Source: Paraburkholderia fungorum | Lineage (GTDB): Bacteria; Pseudomonadota; Gammaproteobacteria; Burkholderiales; Burkholderiaceae | NCBI RefSeq assembly: GCF_003610895.1 | Contig: NZ_MCAS01000016.1 | Span: forward strand, 1 to 64,000 | DNA length: 64,000 nt | Direction of reading: 5' to 3' | In this document: in pieces, positions 16,390-24,227 of the stretch | How the letters are laid out: every line of letters starts with the position of its first letter | Numbering within the stretch: the stretch's first letter is position 1 | Notes under the pieces: model-generated | Database searches by the model: none | What the model was told of the DNA's origin: nothing | What the model saw: only the letters and a program-made list of their open reading frames with translations | Position numbers and translations under genes: made by a program

Positions 16390-18192
16390 TCAGCTTGCCG
16401 GCGGTGCCGACAGCTTGATACCCAGGTTCTGATCCAGATACACCGTCGGATTGTTGCCGGAGCCCGAGAAGTTGAACATGTTCATGATGCTGCCGGCCGT
16501 TGCATCGAACGAACCATTGCCAAGGCGTTGACCGCCGAGCCAGTTGTCTTCGATGAACTTGACCACGGAGGCCTGCGTGATCGGCGTATCGTCGACGAAG
16601 TTGACCTTCGCCCACGGCGACACCACGATAAACGGCGTACGCGTACCCGGGCCGCAACGGCCGTTCACCGCGCCGCCACTCACGCCCTGCGGTTGAGTCG
16701 CGCCCGTTGCCGTGCACTGACCCGTGCCGCTCAGGTTGTCCGTGCCCGCCACCGTCACGCCGCCCGCGGATTGCGCGGTGGTCGAATCGAACGACGAGTT
16801 CTTCGGCGCCATGAAGCGGTGATCGTACCAACCGTCCGAATCGTCGTAGGCGATGATCACGGCGGTGTTCTTCCAGTCAGGCTGTTGCTGCAGGAAGTTG
16901 ATCACCTTCGTGACGAAAGCCTGCTCGTCGATCGGGTCCGAGTTGCCCGGGTGACCGTCGCTGATCGCCGGCGCCTTCAGGAAGCTCACCGACGGGAAGT
17001 TGCCCGCCGACACTGCCGCGAAGAAGTCGTTGGTGTCGTACTGGTGGTGCACCGGCGTTGCCGTGTTGTCGAGCGGATCGGTCGAGCCGATCACAGCCGT
17101 CGACGACGGACGCGTATGCGCGAGGTTGGCCGTGGTCGGGTAGTACTGGAACCAGTTGTGATGCTGCACGTAGTCGGTCTTGGTCGCGTTCAGCACTTGC
17201 GAGAAGGTCGAGCGTGCGCAACCGGTCGTGCCGTTGGCGTTGGTGGTCGTCAGATTGAAGCCGCCCATGAAGCCGCCCCACGTGAGACCCTTCGCGTTCA
17301 GCAGGTCGCCGATGTTCTTGTTGTTCGAGGACATCGCAGCCGTGACCGTGCTGCCCGCCGCGATCGTGCAGGCGTCGCCCGTCGGGTCAAGGTCGCCGAC
17401 CAGCGTGAAGCCGCCGGCCGAATCCGGAATCGCGTTGGCCGAGGTTCCGCCCGTCACCACAACACCGTTGTTCTGGCCCGACACCACTTCGATTGCGCCA
17501 GGCGTCGACGGACCGTACGTGTCCGTGTACGCGTTCTGGTTCATCGCGAAGTTCTGTGCGTAGTTCCACATTGCCGTGACCGTGTTGCCGTCGAAGTAGC
17601 CGAGCACCTGGCCCTTCGTGGCGAACGCGCCGGTGCTGCCGGCAATCGTCGAACCGGATGCCGTGAACAGCGGGAACGAGTCCATCGCACCGTTGTTATA
17701 CGCGAGCTGTTCCGCGGCATACGCGTGGTTCTGGCTCGACGTATTGGCTTGCGAACGATCGAGACGGAACGGCAGCAGGTCGGCGGCCGGCAGGCCGAGG
17801 CCCGCAACGTTCACCGCGCCGACTGTGCGGCCAGCCGTGTTCGGCGAGGTCGACAGCGCGTTCGGATTCGCGGTGATCAGGTTGTTGCTGGCGAGGTTGT
17901 TGACCGTCGGCGTGCCCGCGGCTGCCGTGAATTGCGGCTCGCCGACCGGGTTGCTGGCTTGCGGATAGGTTGCGAAGTAGTGGTCGAACGAGACGTTCTC
18001 GCCGAAAATCACCACGACGTGTTTGATCGGCGTAGCCGTCGCAACGGCATCCTGCGCCGACACCGTTGCTGCCGGCGTCGATGCGGTAGACGGAGCGGAC
18101 GCCGCTGCCGGCGAGCTCACATTGTTGTTGCCGCATGCAGCGAGCGCAAGCATCGCGGCAAACGGGATGGGTAAGAGGGTTCTACGGAACAT
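16390..18192 (-). CDS. secreted phosphoesterase / acid phosphatase (phospholipase C family) lipoprotein
   Basis: 600 aa. A lipoprotein signal has lipobox LAAC near residue 20. The family motifs are all visible: KHVVVIFGENVSFDHYF at the start of the catalytic domain, IAYDDSDGWYDH late, and GPGTRTPFIVVSPWAK. These are the metal- and phosphate-binding signatures of the AcpA/PLC superfamily (PF04185). It probably hydrolyses phosphomonoesters or phospholipid headgroups in the envelope or outside the cell. The reading frame is rich in Ala, Asn, Thr and Ser, as is usual for exported proteins. It has its own terminator. Confidence 0.9.
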   Translation of the reverse strand: MFRRTLLPIPFAAMLALAACGNNNVSSPAAASAPSTASTPAATVSAQDAVATATPIKHVVVIFGENVSFDHYFATYPQASNPVGEPQFTAAAGTPTVNNLASNNLITANPNALSTSPNTAGRTVGAVNVAGLGLPAADLLPFRLDRSQANTSSQNHAYAAEQLAYNNGAMDSFPLFTASGSTIAGSTGAFATKGQVLGYFDGNTVTAMWNYAQNFAMNQNAYTDTYGPSTPGAIEVVSGQNNGVVVTGGTSANAIPDSAGGFTLVGDLDPTGDACTIAAGSTVTAAMSSNNKNIGDLLNAKGLTWGGFMGGFNLTTTNANGTTGCARSTFSQVLNATKTDYVQHHNWFQYYPTTANLAHTRPSSTAVIGSTDPLDNTATPVHHQYDTNDFFAAVSAGNFPSVSFLKAPAISDGHPGNSDPIDEQAFVTKVINFLQQQPDWKNTAVIIAYDDSDGWYDHRFMAPKNSSFDSTTAQSAGGVTVAGTDNLSGTGQCTATGATQPQGVSGGAVNGRCGPGTRTPFIVVSPWAKVNFVDDTPITQASVVKFIEDNWLGGQRLGNGSFDATAGSIMNMFNFSGSGNNPTVYLDQNLGIKLSAPPAS

Positions 18193-18569
18193 GTGACTGG
18201 CTCCAGATTCGACTTCGCCGTTCAGCGTTTCCAGTGATGCACGTGTGGATGTTCGCTGGGGATATTGTTAGAAAGTTAGAAGTACAGCTGAGACGTCTTA
18301 CCGCTACAAACAGCGCGCATTGAAACATCCGCTGATTAAGATTTGAGGGCGCGAACATTACGTTGCCTATCAGTTGCCATTCATTTGAATAACTTTTTCT
18401 GTCGTTCTACTTTCTATAAGCCGCAAAGTGAAGGCGGCGCTGCCGGTCACGACTCGCAGGCGTCATGGCGTTTCTTTCAGTGCAAATCAAAACGACGGAT
18501 TTCTCCGGCTGTTGCGTTCAAGAAGAAACGCAGCCGCTTGTGGCTTCGGCACTGATGGGAGAAACCAGC
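18193..18569. other. 377-bp divergent intergenic region
   Basis: Lies between the phosphoesterase (minus) and the YxWxxGHW protein (plus). No coding frame was supported. AT-rich tracts at 18255-18280 and 18380-18420 (with TTCTATAAG at about 18411) are likely promoter zones for the two genes. I did not recognise an operator. Confidence 0.45.
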
Positions 18570-18890
18570 ATGACATCGACCAAACCGGTCCGCCTTCTGA
18601 CTTCCGTGCTCGCTGCGGCGATCACGTGCGCCGCGGCGCTGACGGCCGTGCCCGCTTTCGCGCAGGCGGTGATCGTCGCGCCAATGGCACCGCCGCCGCC
18701 GCGCGTTGAAGTGATGCCGGCGCCGCGTGCCGGCTACGTCTGGGATCAGGGCCGGTGGCGCTGGGACCACGGCCGTTATGTGTGGATACCGGGCCACTGG
18801 CGGCCGGTTCGTGTCGGCTATCGCTGGGTGCCGGGGCATTGGGTGCAGCGCGGCCCGAACTGGCGCTGGGTCGAAGGGCATTGGGCCTGA
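18570..18890 (+). CDS. YxWxxGHW-repeat exported protein
   Basis: 106 aa. A signal peptide ends AVPAFAQA near residue 33. The rest is Pro-rich and then four aromatic repeats: YVWDQGRW, YVWIPGHW, YRWVPGHW and WRWVEGHW. Proteins with this repeat are common in Burkholderiales and have no established function. GGGAG stands 8 nt before ATG 18570, which is chosen over ATG 18555. The gene opens a plus-strand series containing an ECF sigma factor, and a second repeat protein closes that series at 23509. Confidence 0.85.
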   Translation: MTSTKPVRLLTSVLAAAITCAAALTAVPAFAQAVIVAPMAPPPPRVEVMPAPRAGYVWDQGRWRWDHGRYVWIPGHWRPVRVGYRWVPGHWVQRGPNWRWVEGHWA

Positions 18891-18957
18891 ACGTCGGGCA
18901 CCGTGACGTACCGCTTTGCGCTATGGCGCGCTTTGTAACTCAACCGGACAGGTTGTC

Positions 18958-19059
18958 ATGAAAACGCTTGTGATCATTTTGCTGGCGGCCACGCTCGCCG
19001 GCTGTGTCGTCTATCCGGCGCGGCCGGCCTACTATCGACCGGCGGTCGTCGTATATTGA
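18958..19059 (+). CDS. 33-residue lipoprotein
   Basis: A very short ORF (33 aa) starting MKTLVIILLAATLAGC, a textbook lipoprotein signal with lipobox LAGC at residues 13-16. The mature part is about 18 residues, rich in Pro, Tyr and Val (VVYPARPAYYRPAVVVY). No strong Shine-Dalgarno is present; AGG stands 6 nt before ATG 18958. It lies between the YxWxxGHW protein and the sigma factor. Similar tiny lipoproteins are often missed by annotation. No function is known. Confidence 0.65.
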   Translation: MKTLVIILLAATLAGCVVYPARPAYYRPAVVVY

Positions 19060-19165
19060 TCGCAATGCACACTGCAATCAGTCCGGTGCGCACCGTTCGA
19101 AGCGGTGCGCGCACAACCCGTCGATCCGCGCTCCGCATCTCGCGCGCGCGGTGGAGCCGCATGCC

Positions 19166-19726
19166 TTGAGCGAACGCGATCCCGATGCCGAACTGCTGGC
19201 GGGGGTTGCCCGGCAAGATCCGGCTGCCGTCCGCTCGCTCGTCGCGCGTAAGTTGCCGCGTCTGCTCGCGCTCGCCACGCGCATGCTGGGCGATCGCATG
19301 GAAGCGGAAGACGTGGCACAGGAGGTCTTCGTGCGGATCTGGAAACAGGCCCCGCGTTGGCGGGAAGGCGAGGCGAAGGTCGACACGTGGGTGCACCGCG
19401 TGGCGCTCAATCTTTGCTATGACCGGTTGCGCGGCCGCCGCGAAGTCCCTGACGACGATTTGCCCGACGCAGTCGACCCCGCCGCATTGCCCGACGCCGC
19501 CCTCGAAGCCCGCGCCCAGGACGAGCGCGTTCGCGAGGCGCTCGCCGCATTGCCGGCACGGCAGCGCGAGGCGCTGGTGCTCAATTACTACCAGGAAATG
19601 TCGAACATCGACGCTGCCGCCCTGATGGGCTTCACGGTCGATGCGTTGGAAAGTCTGCTGGCACGTGCGCGCCGCAATCTGCGCGCCCAACTGGCCGGCA
19701 GCGGCCTTAGCAAGGACAAGTCATGA
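19166..19726 (+). CDS. ECF RNA polymerase sigma factor
   Basis: About 186 aa. The sigma-2 region contains EDVAQEVFVRIWK; the sigma-4 helix-turn-helix region contains LPARQREALVLNYYQEMSN and ALESLLARARRNLR. The start is uncertain: TTG 19166 has GGAG 9 nt upstream, GTG 19151 is an alternative, and no ATG is close to the expected N-terminus. Its stop overlaps the next start by 4 nt (ATGA), which ties it to the membrane protein at 19723, a natural anti-sigma candidate. The target promoters are not known; the flanking repeat proteins and the DUF1800/DUF1501 pair are candidates. Confidence 0.88.
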   Translation: MSERDPDAELLAGVARQDPAAVRSLVARKLPRLLALATRMLGDRMEAEDVAQEVFVRIWKQAPRWREGEAKVDTWVHRVALNLCYDRLRGRREVPDDDLPDAVDPAALPDAALEARAQDERVREALAALPARQREALVLNYYQEMSNIDAAALMGFTVDALESLLARARRNLRAQLAGSGLSKDKS

Positions 19727-20142
19727 CGCCCGAAAGATTCCATCAGATCGTCGAAGCCTACGGTGCCGATCCGCGCCGCTGGCCGCAACAGGAACGCGCA
19801 GCAGGACAGGCCTGGGCTGCGGCGCATCGTGCCGAGGCCGATGCGGCGCTGGCGGACGCGGCCGGCATCGATGCGTGGCTGGCAGCCGACAAGGTCGATC
19901 CGCCGGGCGCGGCGTTGCAGCAGCGCGTCATCGGCAGCGCGCCGGTACGGCGGCCCAGTGTGCCGCGCCGGCGGTTATGGTGGTCGGGCGCGGCGGTGGC
20001 GGGCGTCGGCCTGCTGGGCGGCGTGGCCGGCGCGTTTGCGGTGTCGTTCTTCGTGTTGACGTGGACGGCTCCGCCCGTGCACGAGTCTTCTTATTTAACT
20101 TCGAGTTTCGGTGGTTCATCTGCCGATTGGAGCGGCGAATGA
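19723..20142 (+). CDS. single-pass membrane protein, anti-sigma candidate
   Basis: 139 aa. The N-terminal half is cytoplasmic-like, with MTPERFHQIVEAYGADPRRWP, a start often seen in proteins encoded next to ECF sigma genes. One membrane helix lies about residues 85-110, followed by a short Ser-rich periplasmic tail. There is no HxxxCxxC zinc motif, so it is not a classical ZAS anti-sigma factor. ATGA overlaps at both ends (with the sigma gene and with the next gene) show it belongs to one translationally coupled unit. Function is inferred from context only. Confidence 0.75.
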   Translation: MTPERFHQIVEAYGADPRRWPQQERAAGQAWAAAHRAEADAALADAAGIDAWLAADKVDPPGAALQQRVIGSAPVRRPSVPRRRLWWSGAAVAGVGLLGGVAGAFAVSFFVLTWTAPPVHESSYLTSSFGGSSADWSGE

Positions 20143-20729
20143 ACGGCCGGTCATGGAAAATCGTGCTGGTGGCTTCGCTGGTGCTCAACGTGTTCCTGGT
20201 GGGTGCGATTGTCGGTGGTGCTTATCAATGGTTCGCGGCGCATGGCGCATTGACGCCGGCGCAGGCACAAGCCCAGGCGCAGCAGCGCACGGCGTTGCGT
20301 TTCGCTGCCGAAACGCTGTCGGCCGAACGTCAGAAGGCGTTTCTCGACGGCTTGAAGAAGGCGCGCCGCGAGGGCCGCGAGTTTGCGCGTGATGGCCGCG
20401 AAGGGCGCCACGAAGTGTTGCGCCTGCTCGCCGCGCCCCAGTTCGATCGCGCGGCGCTGGATGCCGCGCTGGCCCGCACGCGTGAAGCCGACAGCAGTTT
20501 GCGCGCGCAAGTGGAAGGCAGTGTGGCGGATTTTGCGGCCACGCTGTCGCCCGAGGAGCGCGTCGAGTTCGCCGACAGTCTGAAGCTGCGCGGCCAGTGG
20601 CGTGAACCGCAACCGGCCGCCAATGCGAAAAAACCGCCGCAACCGGCCGCGTCCATGCCGGCCGCGTCTGAGTCGACCATGTCCAGGCCGACCACGAGTG
20701 ACGCTTCGGGTGCCGCTTCGGGTGGATAA
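20139..20729 (+). CDS. periplasmic metal-sensor-like (CnrX/ZraP-type) protein
   Basis: 196 aa. An N-terminal membrane anchor (about residues 7-28) is followed by an Ala/Arg-rich helical domain with two hairpin-like helices (QRTALRFAAETLSAERQKAF and ALARTREADSSLRAQ). This resembles the heavy-metal-sensor/ZraP (PF13801-type) fold, but no His/Met metal cluster stands out. The C-terminal 40 residues are Pro/Ala/Ser-rich. ATG 20139 overlaps the previous stop (ATGA). With the sigma and the membrane protein it suggests an envelope-stress or metal-sensing module like CnrYXH, though the order here is H-Y-X. Confidence 0.65.
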   Translation: MNGRSWKIVLVASLVLNVFLVGAIVGGAYQWFAAHGALTPAQAQAQAQQRTALRFAAETLSAERQKAFLDGLKKARREGREFARDGREGRHEVLRLLAAPQFDRAALDAALARTREADSSLRAQVEGSVADFAATLSPEERVEFADSLKLRGQWREPQPAANAKKPPQPAASMPAASESTMSRPTTSDASGAASGG

Positions 20730-20740
20730 GAATTTCTGGG

Positions 20741-20773
20741 CGGGCGCGACGGATTTCGTCGTCGCGCCCGTTT
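20741..20773 (+). terminator. GC-rich hairpin between the sensor gene and DUF1800 gene
   Basis: CGGGCGCGAC (20741-20750) pairs perfectly with GTCGCGCCCG (20761-20770) with a 10-nt loop, then TTTA. The short T tract makes it a weak terminator, perhaps an attenuator that lowers expression of the two downstream genes relative to the sigma operon. Confidence 0.55.
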
Positions 20774-20803
20774 AAAGAAATATCCAACGCCGAAGAGGAC
20801 AGC

Positions 20804-22330
20804 ATGACTCCCTCACCGAACATGAATGCCGCGGCGATCGCTTTGAATCGCTTCGGTCTCGGCGCGCGTGTCGACGACACGCCGCCTGCCGACCCGAAGG
20901 CGTGGCTGCTCGCGCAGCTCGAACAGTATCAAGCGCGGCCCGCCGCGTGGGCGAGCCAGCCTGACTCGGTAACGCTGTCCACCGAACTGGTGCAGCAACG
21001 CGCAGAGCTCAATCAGCTGATCCGGCAGAATCCGCAGAACGTGGGCGCGGGTGCTGGTCAGACAAATGCGCAGACTACGGCACAGGCCAACGCACCAGCC
21101 ACCGGACAGGCTGGAACGGAAACCACCGCGCAAACTGCTAAGCAAGCCGAACGAAAAGCACTGCGCGGCGAAATCGGCGCAATGTACCGCGCCTCGGTGA
21201 ACGCGCGTGTCGCAAGCGCGCTGACCACGCAGACGCCTTTCGTCGAGAGGCTGGTTCATTTCTGGGCGAACCACTTCGCGGTATCCACGGAAAAACCCGG
21301 TGTCGCGGCACTGGCCGGCTCGTTCGAAGCGGAAGCAATTCGTCCGCACGTGCTTGGCCGTTTCGAAGACATGCTGGTCGCGGTCGAGCGTCATCCGGCC
21401 ATGCAGTTGTTTCTCGACCAGACTCGCTCGGTCGGACCGGACAGCATGGCGGCCATGCGCGCCGTGGAGCGCAATCCCAACGTCAAACGCGGGCTGAATG
21501 AAAATCTGGCGCGCGAAATCATGGAGCTGCATACGCTCGGCGTGCGCAGCGGCTATACCCAGGACGACGTCACCGAATTCGCCCGCGCGCTGACCGGCTG
21601 GAGTCTCGCCGGCAATCCAGGCAATGGCGGCAATCCAGGCCGCCTCGCAAGGCAACCGAACGCGGCGCCAGGCACCTTCGTGTTCCGCGTGGCGCTGCAC
21701 GAGCCGGGCTCGCGAACCATCATGGGCCGCCGCTACGACCAGCCGGGAGAAGAGCAGGCGCTGGCGATCCTGCACGACCTCGCGAGCTCGCCCGCGACGG
21801 CGCAACACATTGGCGGCAAGCTTGCTCGCCACTTCGTCGCGGACAATCCGCCGCCCGAGGTGAGCGAGCGCCTCGCGAACGCGTTCGAGCGCAGCGGCGG
21901 CGATCTGCCGACCGTGTACCGCACGCTGATCGACATGCCGCAGGCGTGGTCGCCGGTCGCGGTGAAGTTCAAGACCCCGTGGGAATGGACCATTTCTTCG
22001 ATGCGCGGGCTCGGCTGGCAGGACCTCGGCAACCTGCAGACCGCGCCTATCCTCACGCAACTCGGTCAGCCGGTATGGCGCCCGGGTTCACCCGCCGGCT
22101 ATGACGACATTGCCGCGAGCTGGGCCGCGCCCGATGCGCTCATACGCCGGGTCGATGTCGCGCAGCGCTTCGCGGCGCGTGTCGGCGACCGGCTCGATGC
22201 GCGCGCGCTTGGCCAGACCTTGCTGGCCGGCTCGCTCAGCGCGCCGACTGCCACGGCGGTGTCGCGTGCCGATAGCGCGTCGACGGCAATCGCGCTGCTG
22301 CTGGTCTCACCGGATTTTCAACGGAGATGA
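20804..22330 (+). CDS. DUF1800 domain protein
   Basis: 508 aa. It contains the DUF1800 landmarks: AAIALNRFGLGA near the N-terminus, VERLVHFWANHFAVS, NLAREIMELHTLGV, DVTEFARALTGW and AQHIGGKLARHFVADNPP. A low-complexity Gln/Thr/Ala insert lies around residues 80-115. DUF1800 genes are nearly always followed by DUF1501 genes, as here, and the pair is of unknown function; export of the partner is common. AGAGGA stands 6-7 nt before ATG 20804. The stop overlaps the next gene's first possible start. Confidence 0.92.
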   Translation: MTPSPNMNAAAIALNRFGLGARVDDTPPADPKAWLLAQLEQYQARPAAWASQPDSVTLSTELVQQRAELNQLIRQNPQNVGAGAGQTNAQTTAQANAPATGQAGTETTAQTAKQAERKALRGEIGAMYRASVNARVASALTTQTPFVERLVHFWANHFAVSTEKPGVAALAGSFEAEAIRPHVLGRFEDMLVAVERHPAMQLFLDQTRSVGPDSMAAMRAVERNPNVKRGLNENLAREIMELHTLGVRSGYTQDDVTEFARALTGWSLAGNPGNGGNPGRLARQPNAAPGTFVFRVALHEPGSRTIMGRRYDQPGEEQALAILHDLASSPATAQHIGGKLARHFVADNPPPEVSERLANAFERSGGDLPTVYRTLIDMPQAWSPVAVKFKTPWEWTISSMRGLGWQDLGNLQTAPILTQLGQPVWRPGSPAGYDDIAASWAAPDALIRRVDVAQRFAARVGDRLDARALGQTLLAGSLSAPTATAVSRADSASTAIALLLVSPDFQRR

Positions 22331-22335
22331 ATGCC

Positions 22336-23484
22336 ATGTTTTCACGCCGCAAGTTTCTGAGCATTGCCGCTGCAGGCGCGGGCGCGATTCTCGTCTCGCC
22401 GCAGATCGCTTTCGCAAGCGTCGCAACCGATCGCCGTTTCGTGTTCGTGATCCAGCGCGGCGCGGCCGACGGCCTGAGCATCGTCGTGCCGTACGCCGAA
22501 CCCGCCTACTCGACGCTGCGCGGTGCGCTCGCGATCGATACCACCAACGCGACGAGGCTCGACGGCACCTTCGCGCTGCATCCCGCGCTCGCGCAGACCG
22601 CGGCGATGTATGCGAATCATCAGGCGCTGTTTGTCCACGCGGTGGCGTCGCCGTATCGCGACCGCTCGCACTTCGACGGGCAGAACGTGCTGGAGACGGG
22701 CGGTACCTCGCCGTATCAGATGAAGGACGGCTGGCTGAACCGGCTCGTCGCATCGATGCCCGCCACGCGCGAGAATGCGATCGCCTTCGCGCCGACCGTG
22801 CCGATGGCGCTGCGCGGCAAGGCGGCGGTCACGTCGTACGCGCCTTCGGGCTTGCCGGCGGCGCCCGACGATCTGCTGATGCGGGTCTCGCAACTGTACG
22901 ACCAGGATGCACAATTGCGCCCGCTCTGGGAATCGGCCATGACCGCGCGCGGGCTCGCGGGCGACGCCGGTGCGCGCCAGGACCCGGCGAGCCTCGGCAA
23001 GCTTGCCGCGGGTTTTCTGTCACGCGACGACGGTCCGCGTATCGCGATGATCGAAACCGGTGGCTGGGACACGCATACGGCGCAGAACGCGCGTCTTGCC
23101 AATCAGTTGAAGGCGCTCGACACGATGCTCGCAGCGTTGCGCGACGGCATGGGTCCGTTGTGGAGCAAGACCACCGTGGTGGTGGCAACCGAGTTCGGCA
23201 GAACCGCCGCTGCCAATGGCACCGGCGGCACGGATCATGGCACGGGCTCGGTGGCGATGGTGCTGGGCGGATCGGTAGCGGGCGGACGCGTGCTTGCCGA
23301 CTGGCCCGGCCTGAAACCGGGCGACCTTTACGAAGCGCGCGATCTCAAGCCGACCATGTCATTGGACGCGTTGATCGCCGGTGTGGCGAGCGAAAGTCTC
23401 GGACTCGATCCGCAGCGCACGGCTGGCGCACTGTTTGGCCAGATCGCGGGAATCCGGCCAACAACGGGACTCGTGCGTGCATAA
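22336..23484 (+). CDS. DUF1501 domain protein, exported
   Basis: 382 aa. An N-terminal SRRKFLSIAAAGAGAILV signal resembles a twin-arginine signal and is cleaved probably after FAS. The domain shows the sulfatase-like DUF1501 features FVIQRGAADGLS, SPYRDRSHFDGQNVLETGG, IAMIETGGWDTH and VVVATEFGRTAAANGTGGTDHG, the last with candidate metal ligands. GGAG lies 9 nt before ATG 22336; ATG 22327 overlaps the DUF1800 stop (ATGA) but has the Shine-Dalgarno too close. It is likely a periplasmic hydrolase-fold partner of the DUF1800 protein. Confidence 0.9.
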   Translation: MFSRRKFLSIAAAGAGAILVSPQIAFASVATDRRFVFVIQRGAADGLSIVVPYAEPAYSTLRGALAIDTTNATRLDGTFALHPALAQTAAMYANHQALFVHAVASPYRDRSHFDGQNVLETGGTSPYQMKDGWLNRLVASMPATRENAIAFAPTVPMALRGKAAVTSYAPSGLPAAPDDLLMRVSQLYDQDAQLRPLWESAMTARGLAGDAGARQDPASLGKLAAGFLSRDDGPRIAMIETGGWDTHTAQNARLANQLKALDTMLAALRDGMGPLWSKTTVVVATEFGRTAAANGTGGTDHGTGSVAMVLGGSVAGGRVLADWPGLKPGDLYEARDLKPTMSLDALIAGVASESLGLDPQRTAGALFGQIAGIRPTTGLVRA

Positions 23485-23508
23485 CTTCAAAATTACCAGG
23501 GAGAGCAA

Positions 23509-23724
23509 ATGAAAATCAGATCAACTATCCGTGCCGTATCGCTTGCAGGTCTATGTGCGGCCATGTTGTCGGCCTGTGTCGTCGAACCGGCACGGCCACC
23601 GCAGCCCGCGCCGCTCGTCGAGGTGGTGCCGGTCGCGCCAGCGCCCGGCTATCACTGGGTGAAAGGCCACTACCGGTGGGAAGGCAATCACTGGGCGTGG
23701 GTGCCGGGACACTGGGCGGGCTGA
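23509..23724 (+). CDS. small YxWxxGHW-repeat lipoprotein
   Basis: 71 aa. Lipobox LSAC is at residues 19-22. A Pro-rich linker is followed by YHWVKGHYRW and HWAWVPGHW, the same aromatic repeat as the protein at 18570. GGGAGAG lies about 8 nt before the ATG. It closes the sigma/DUF1800/DUF1501 series 24 nt after the DUF1501 stop. Its last 37 nt overlap the end of the convergent flavin reductase gene. Confidence 0.85.
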   Translation: MKIRSTIRAVSLAGLCAAMLSACVVEPARPPQPAPLVEVVPVAPAPGYHWVKGHYRWEGNHWAWVPGHWAG

Positions 23725-24227
23725 GCGAGCGTAGCAGGTGTCGAGCGGGTACCCACCCGATGATAATTGCGGCCGTAATAGATCAGTGCATCGCCGCCGA
23801 CGTGCGTGTGCACGGCTTTCACCGCGCAAAAGAACACCGTATGCGTGCCGACTTCGGTGACTGATTCGATCTCGCAGTCGAGCGAGGCAAGCGCGCCGAG
23901 CAGAGCCGGCGCGCCTGTCACGAGCGTGTTCCATTGCGCGGCCGCAAAGCGTTCCGTCATGGGCCGCGAGCCCGTGGCGAACTGCGCCGCAAGGGCTTGC
24001 TGATCCGCGCTCAGCACGTTGACGCAGAGCGCGCCGTTCGCGCGGAAGGCCGCGTTGTTGCGGCTGCCGCGATTGATACAGACGAGCAGGGTGGGCGGCT
24101 CGTCGGTTACGCCGCATACCGCCGAGGCCGTGCAGCCGGCGAGACCTGCGGCGCCGTCGCTGCTGACGATGTTGACGGCAGCGCCAAGGCCGGCCATTGC
24201 GTCGCGGAAAGTGTGCTTGTCAAGCAT
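23688..24227 (-). CDS. flavin reductase (NAD(P)H:FMN, monooxygenase partner)
   Basis: 179 aa. The family features FRDAMAGLGAAVNIVSS, the T-A-S-A-V-C segment, PPTLLVCINRGSRNNAAFR and LLGALASLDCEIE match the flavin reductase domain of two-component monooxygenases (RutF/HpaC/NtaB type). It supplies reduced FMN to the neighbouring monooxygenase. ATG 24227 overlaps the monooxygenase stop by 8 nt, so the pair is coupled. The C-terminal 12 codons run antiparallel through the end of the YxWxxGHW lipoprotein gene. Confidence 0.88.
   Translation of the reverse strand: MLDKHTFRDAMAGLGAAVNIVSSDGAAGLAGCTASAVCGVTDEPPTLLVCINRGSRNNAAFRANGALCVNVLSADQQALAAQFATGSRPMTERFAAAQWNTLVTGAPALLGALASLDCEIESVTEVGTHTVFFCAVKAVHTHVGGDALIYYGRNYHRVGTRSTPATLAQPAQCPGTHAQ

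Noticed and set aside
16528..18174. A 548-codon plus-strand frame across the phosphoesterase
   Set aside because: Arg/Val-rich low-complexity translation, no start context, and a complete secreted phosphoesterase with signal peptide on the minus strand.
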